Positions 6,444-9,499 of a DNA stretch of 9,499 bases are shown piece by piece. The number at the start of each line of letters is the position of its first letter. Positions within the stretch are counted from its first letter, which is position 1. Below the pieces are notes generated by a model. That model made no database searches. It saw only the letters and a program-made list of their open reading frames with translations, and was not told where the DNA came from. A program made the position numbers and the translations under genes. The stretch is from contig ONVT01000088.1 in the NCBI GenBank assembly GCA_900321365.1, forward strand, positions 1 to 9,499, read 5' to 3'. Source of the DNA: an uncultured Eubacteriales bacterium. GTDB taxonomy: Bacteria > Bacillota_A > Clostridia > Lachnospirales > Lachnospiraceae.

Positions 6444-8543
6444 ATGGCTTATTCGGCATTGGAAAAGATGCGGTTGTTAAACAGGCAGAGATTCGGAAAG
6501 GATACAGGACCTTTTCAGCCTGTACTGTCTGACGAAGCCAGGACCGGCTTCGATCTGAAATCTGCAGTTTTGCGCTTTCTGCACGAAAGATGCGAGGATC
6601 TGCTTTTTGACGCGCAGATCGAAGAGGAAGAGGAACTCTCAGGGATCTACCGCGGCACAAGCATTGCACCGAACCAGATACCGTATAACATGCAGATGGA
6701 CATCAACAGGCTGTGTCTGGAGAGGGAACTGGAGAGGTTCATGGATTCCGGCGCAACGCAGGATGCATACAGTGTCTACTACTGTTTTATGGAGATCTTT
6801 TTCGGAAGCTACGGAAAATCGAAAAAGATAATCGAGCTGCTCAGCGAATATGAATCCAACGGCAGTTCTCTTCTGATGAAGCACCGGGATCATTTTTCCC
6901 ATTCGGTGTACGTTTTCGTGCTGGGGCTTGCGATCTATGAGACAAATGAAAACTTCCGCAGGGCGTTTGACAGCTTTTATCATTTTACCCCGGATGCAGA
7001 TCATCCGGAAGAATCCAAAAAGGCGGCGCATTTTTTCCTGGAATACTGGGGAATGACCGCCTTGTTTCATGATGTCGGCTATCCTTTTGAGCTGACATTT
7101 GAACAGGTGATTTCCTTCTTTGAAGCCGGTGATGACGACCGCGGGAAGAATACCCCTTTCATTGTTTACAAAAACATGAAAACAATGACTGAGCTGGGGC
7201 CGCAGGCGCAGGAGCTCTTCAGGAAGATGTACGGGAGAAGCTTTCAGACCGTTGATGAAGTGATGGCCTGCGACCTTACTCTGAAGTTTGGGAAGACCTA
7301 TGGGTTTACAGAGGATGCCCTGCTGAAAGTCCTCAAAAAGAAGCCTGTCTCACCGGAGAGCTTTTGCTATTACATGGATCATGCCTACTTCAGCACGCTC
7401 TGCCTGTTCCACGAATTGAGTGTAGCGATGGAAATTGATACAGGCGAAAACGGTTCTTCGCGTCCGCAGGAGTTTAGCGCTGCCCATATAGACGCGCTGA
7501 GTGCCATTCTTCTTCACTACGATCTGTTCACGTATTCGATCGCCTCAGGCGAGGCGGCAACGAAGTCGACTCTGTCGATGGACCTTCACCCTATGGCGTG
7601 GCTTCTGATGCTGTGCGACGAGCTTCAGTGCTGGGACCGCACTGCATACGGACGCAATTCCAGAAATGAATTACATCCTATGGCTGTGGATTTTGATTTC
7701 AGTGATAACCGACTCATCGCAAGATACAAATACGATGAGACGGAACAGGAAAAGATTGACGCTTACTTATGGGCTTATGTAGAGTGGAAACGGGACGGCT
7801 GTCAGGGAAATGCGCCAAAACTGAAGGCTTACAGCGAAATGGCAAACGCAGAGAACAGCTTTGTCAGAAGTATTGAAGAAATCGTTGATACTGCCGGTAT
7901 TCCGATTACGGTTGTGTGCGATATCGCGCCGGTTGACAGGGGCAGCAAGCATATATACCTTTCCGACAGCAGTTTTCTTCACATGCATGACTTCGCGGTA
8001 GTTCTGAACGCCCGCCATGCCCATGAAGGTGATGTGGATGAGGTTGAGAGCTCCACGATGGAAAAAGAATTCTCGGAACTGTCGCTGGAATACAAATTGT
8101 CCAGTATTAATCAGGTGAAGAGTTTCAGCCGGTATCTGAATGCCATTCACTGCTTCTACACGGACCGGCAGGTGGATTTCGACATACTGGAGGAATTTTC
8201 GCCGGAAGAGATTGCATGCATTGCGCCGATGGAGCATGAACGGTGGGTGCGGGAACATCAGTCGATGGGGTGGAAAAGTGATGATTTTTATGAACATGTA
8301 CCGGTGCCGCGGGAGGTCTGTGAAGAGGAGTACCGCTTAGCACTTCGTGAGCAGACACGCTGCCATGCGATGGCAGTGGATGGAGAGCTGACAGAAGAGA
8401 AGATACTCCGGCACTACCGGGACTGTCTGCCTGAAAGTGAGAAAGAGAAGGATTTTCAGCCTTTCAACTGTATGCTGAGGCTGATCAGAAGGTTTGACGG
8501 GCTGCGTATCTACCGGTTTGCAACAGATAATACCCGGGAGTGA
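6444..8543 (+). CDS. HD-domain phosphohydrolase with C-terminal RyR-type domain
   Basis: This 699-residue soluble protein shows no signal peptide or membrane helix. An HD domain spans about residues 140-400. Candidate metal ligands are H150/H153 (HFSHS), H209-D210 (FHDVGY), H313 (MDHAYFS), H358 (LLHYD) and D392 (LCDELQCWDR). The additional histidines beyond the HD pair resemble HD proteins that hold two metals. Residues about 405-590 match nothing I recognise and include a conserved-looking segment YLSDSSFLHMHDFAV. Residues about 590-695 resemble the RyR domain (ryanodine receptor repeat, PF02026): HERWVREHQSMGW at 598-610, then the acidic stretch ending KEKD (D670), then a helix ending GLRIYR. 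RyR domains in bacteria have been proposed to sense nucleotides. The substrate is unknown. It probably acts with the upstream HD-kinase and ends just before a strong terminator. Confidence 0.8.
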   Translation: MAYSALEKMRLLNRQRFGKDTGPFQPVLSDEARTGFDLKSAVLRFLHERCEDLLFDAQIEEEEELSGIYRGTSIAPNQIPYNMQMDINRLCLERELERFMDSGATQDAYSVYYCFMEIFFGSYGKSKKIIELLSEYESNGSSLLMKHRDHFSHSVYVFVLGLAIYETNENFRRAFDSFYHFTPDADHPEESKKAAHFFLEYWGMTALFHDVGYPFELTFEQVISFFEAGDDDRGKNTPFIVYKNMKTMTELGPQAQELFRKMYGRSFQTVDEVMACDLTLKFGKTYGFTEDALLKVLKKKPVSPESFCYYMDHAYFSTLCLFHELSVAMEIDTGENGSSRPQEFSAAHIDALSAILLHYDLFTYSIASGEAATKSTLSMDLHPMAWLLMLCDELQCWDRTAYGRNSRNELHPMAVDFDFSDNRLIARYKYDETEQEKIDAYLWAYVEWKRDGCQGNAPKLKAYSEMANAENSFVRSIEEIVDTAGIPITVVCDIAPVDRGSKHIYLSDSSFLHMHDFAVVLNARHAHEGDVDEVESSTMEKEFSELSLEYKLSSINQVKSFSRYLNAIHCFYTDRQVDFDILEEFSPEEIACIAPMEHERWVREHQSMGWKSDDFYEHVPVPREVCEEEYRLALREQTRCHAMAVDGELTEEKILRHYRDCLPESEKEKDFQPFNCMLRLIRRFDGLRIYRFATDNTRE

Positions 8544-8544
8544 C

Positions 8545-8593
8545 AAAAAAACAGCCCCACCCGTATACAAGAACCCGGGAGGGGCTGTCTTTT
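8545..8593. terminator. Bidirectional intrinsic terminator between convergent genes
   Basis: ACAGCCCC (8551-8558) pairs perfectly with GGGGCTGT (8581-8588). An A-A mismatch then gives way to four more pairs (CCCG 8560-8563 with CGGG 8576-8579 region) around a 12-base loop. A run of seven As precedes the stem and TCTTTT follows it, so it can stop transcription from both sides. It lies between the HD-RyR gene (ends 8543) and the membrane-protein gene on the other strand (ends 8609). Confidence 0.92.
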
Positions 8594-8608
8594 GTGCATC
8601 TTGTGTAT

Positions 8609-9112
8609 TCAGTTATCATTTCCTACATATTCGGAACCGCCGAAACCAAGGATGATACGGCCAATCGGTCCGAGAATGATCAGCACAAGACCCATGCCGA
8701 TACCATGGCCAAATGCCGAGGAAAGCTTAAAGGACTGTACAATGTGCAGAATAAGCGCAATGATGCCGCAGATACCGGCAACGATCACCTTCCACGTGGG
8801 AGCGCCTTCGCCGGACGACAGAACACTGCCGACAATGGACGTCACCATGAAGAGCAGGCCATAGAGTCCGCTCCAGCAGATGTCATATTCCACATAAGTG
8901 TTAAGAATCGGAATGATGGACATCCAGCCGGGCCTGTCCGCCTTGCTGAAGATTTTCCAGTCCGCAACAATCTGAAGGATGAACCATACCAGTTCAAAGA
9001 TCAGGATGGCAGTCAATGAGAAGGCAATGATTCCGCCGACAACGCCGGCCGCAGCAGCTGCCTGTGAAACCGCCGGGTCTGCCGTTGCCGGAGCACTTTC
9101 CAGTAATACCAT
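8609..9112 (-). CDS. Small four-helix membrane protein, DUF5684 type
   Basis: This 167-residue protein has a short Ala-rich N-terminus (residues 1-22) and four predicted membrane helices at about 23-50, 77-100, 107-128 and 137-158. The loop between the first two reads SKADRPGWMSIIPILNTYV. That Pro-Gly-Trp ... Pro-Asn signature is what I associate with DUF5684 membrane proteins; their function is unknown. I chose the start at 9112 because AAGGGG lies eight bases upstream. A frame open back to 9187 would start inside the promoter. It has its own promoter and faces the HD-RyR gene across a shared terminator, so it is not part of that operon. Confidence 0.8.
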   Translation of the reverse strand: MVLLESAPATADPAVSQAAAAAGVVGGIIAFSLTAILIFELVWFILQIVADWKIFSKADRPGWMSIIPILNTYVEYDICWSGLYGLLFMVTSIVGSVLSSGEGAPTWKVIVAGICGIIALILHIVQSFKLSSAFGHGIGMGLVLIILGPIGRIILGFGGSEYVGNDN

Positions 9113-9120
9113 AATTATTT

Positions 9121-9126
9121 CCCCTT
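9121..9126 (-). promoter_or_regulatory. Ribosome binding site of the DUF5684-type gene
   Basis: On the minus strand AAGGGG (within AAAGGGGAAA) lies eight bases before the ATG at 9112-9110. It is the only good site near the 5' end of this frame and sets the start there. Confidence 0.8.
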
Positions 9127-9157
9127 TCCAAAATGTTAAAAATACACAACGCAGGAA

Positions 9158-9187
9158 ATTATACACTCGTTGCTGCCGGGAAATCAA
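9158..9187 (-). promoter_or_regulatory. Sigma-A-type promoter for the DUF5684-type gene
   Basis: Reading the minus strand, TTGATT (9187-9182) is followed after 18 bases by a perfect TATAAT (9163-9158). Transcription should begin near 9151, giving a leader of about 39 bases. A run of seven As on the minus strand (9197-9191) just upstream of the -35 could serve as an UP element. Confidence 0.85.
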
Positions 9188-9223
9188 GCATTTTTTTCAC
9201 TGCGCTTTACAGGCCGCACTCCC

Positions 9224-9427
9224 GCCACCCCCGCGGCTGCGGAACCGCCTCTGCGAGCCACCAGCGCCCGCTCCCGCTGAGCTAACTGCTAACTCCGACT
9301 AAGCGTCCGGGTGATTCGTATCGCGTATCACTCTTCCCCCGGACGCTAAGTCTCCGTAAGCAGTGGATCTCAGCGACGCTCCTGCTATGGTGTCTTGCAG
9401 AGGCGGTTCCGCAGCCGCGAGGGTGGC
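9224..9427. repeat. Long imperfect inverted repeat with nested stems
   Basis: The outer arms at 9224-9254 and 9397-9427 are reverse complements over 31 bases with one mismatch (C9231 against A9420, which becomes a G-U pair in minus-strand RNA). Further in, short stems continue: 9259-9263 with 9388-9392, 9275-9281 (CGCTGAG) with 9369-9375, 9285-9290 (ACTGCT) with 9359-9364, 9297-9300 with 9349-9352, and 9302-9311 (AGCGTCCGGG) with 9338-9347. Within the terminal loop, GTGAT (9311-9315) can pair with ATCAC (9327-9331). There is no T-run on either side, so it is not an ordinary terminator. It contains no credible gene. It could be a structured RNA or a mobile palindromic repeat; I cannot tell which. 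Confidence 0.85.
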
Positions 9428-9469
9428 TTGTTACCTCAGAAAAGGGCTCAGAAAAAAGGTTGTACGGTA

Positions 9470-9498
9470 TTGTATTTTCTGCTTTCAGTGATTATAAT
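9470..9498 (+). promoter_or_regulatory. Sigma-A-type promoter pointing out of the window
   Basis: TTGTAT (9470-9475) is separated by exactly 17 bases from a perfect TATAAT (9493-9498). The start point would lie just beyond the window, so the gene or RNA it drives is not visible. It begins 43 bases after the inverted repeat ends, and the bases between hold only A-rich, non-coding sequence. Confidence 0.7.
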
Positions 9499-9499
9499 A

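Noticed and set aside
8532..8581. Direct repeat ACCCGGGAG at 8532-8540 and 8573-8581
   Set aside because: Nine bases that include the self-complementary CCCGGG. One copy is at the end of the HD-RyR gene and the other is in the terminator stem. It is most likely chance and gives no better structure than the terminator itself.
8540..9019. Plus-strand open frame over the terminator and the DUF5684-type gene
   Set aside because: It runs through a strong bidirectional terminator and opposite a gene with a promoter, ribosome site and membrane-protein pattern. Its composition is low-hydrophobic and unlike any family I know.
9191..9197. Run of seven Ts that could end a plus-strand terminator
   Set aside because: No stem lies directly before it on the plus strand. 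It is better read as the A-rich stretch upstream of the minus-strand promoter.
8979..9302. Plus-strand 107-codon open frame reaching into the inverted repeat
   Set aside because: It lies opposite the start and promoter of the minus-strand gene and ends within the palindrome, with no ribosome site or domain.
9435..9455. Tandem repeat CTCAGAAAA with 12 base spacing
   Set aside because: Only two copies of nine A-rich bases. There is no third copy and no array structure, so it is not a CRISPR or iteron set.

Overview
The window looks like a gut Firmicutes chromosome, probably Lachnospiraceae. I base this on strong AGGAGG-type ribosome sites, moderately high GC, tightly packed operons, TTGnnn/TATAAT promoters, and the families present: a BMP-type nucleoside/sugar ABC transporter, a YgeY-like M20 hydrolase, an HD_4 protein and a TIGR02172-type kinase. 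No taxonomic marker gene is present, so this is inference.

Region 1 (42-4843, + strand) is one operon. It holds an ATPase with two nucleotide-binding domains (532 aa), two membrane permeases (356 and 307 aa) and an M20-family zinc hydrolase related to YgeY (403 aa). The genes overlap by 8 bp, overlap by 1 bp, and are separated by 5 bp. The transporter matches the Bmp/Nup nucleoside importer type. Its binding lipoprotein is not in the window and probably lies just upstream of base 1. The pairing suggests uptake of a purine or nucleoside, or a related amide or ureide, followed by intracellular hydrolysis.

Region 2 (4943-8543, + strand) is a two-gene unit after a 99 bp gap. The first protein (492 aa) fuses a RelA/SpoT/MESH1-like HD hydrolase domain to an aminoglycoside-phosphotransferase-fold kinase domain. 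The second (699 aa) has another HD hydrolase domain with a metal-ligand pattern that could bind two metals, an uncharacterised middle region and a C-terminal RyR-type domain. The combination suggests a nucleotide or small-molecule signalling system, and it is the best candidate here for something undescribed. A strong bidirectional hairpin terminator ends the unit.

Region 3 (8609-9187, - strand) is a small four-helix membrane protein of the DUF5684 type with its own promoter (TTGATT, 18 bp, TATAAT).

Region 4 (9190-9499) has no credible gene. Most of it is an imperfect inverted repeat of about 204 bp (9224-9427). Its outer arms match over 31 nt with one mismatch and enclose several shorter nested stems. 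It looks like a structured RNA or a mobile palindromic repeat. A second promoter (TTGTAT, 17 bp, TATAAT) at the extreme right end points out of the window.
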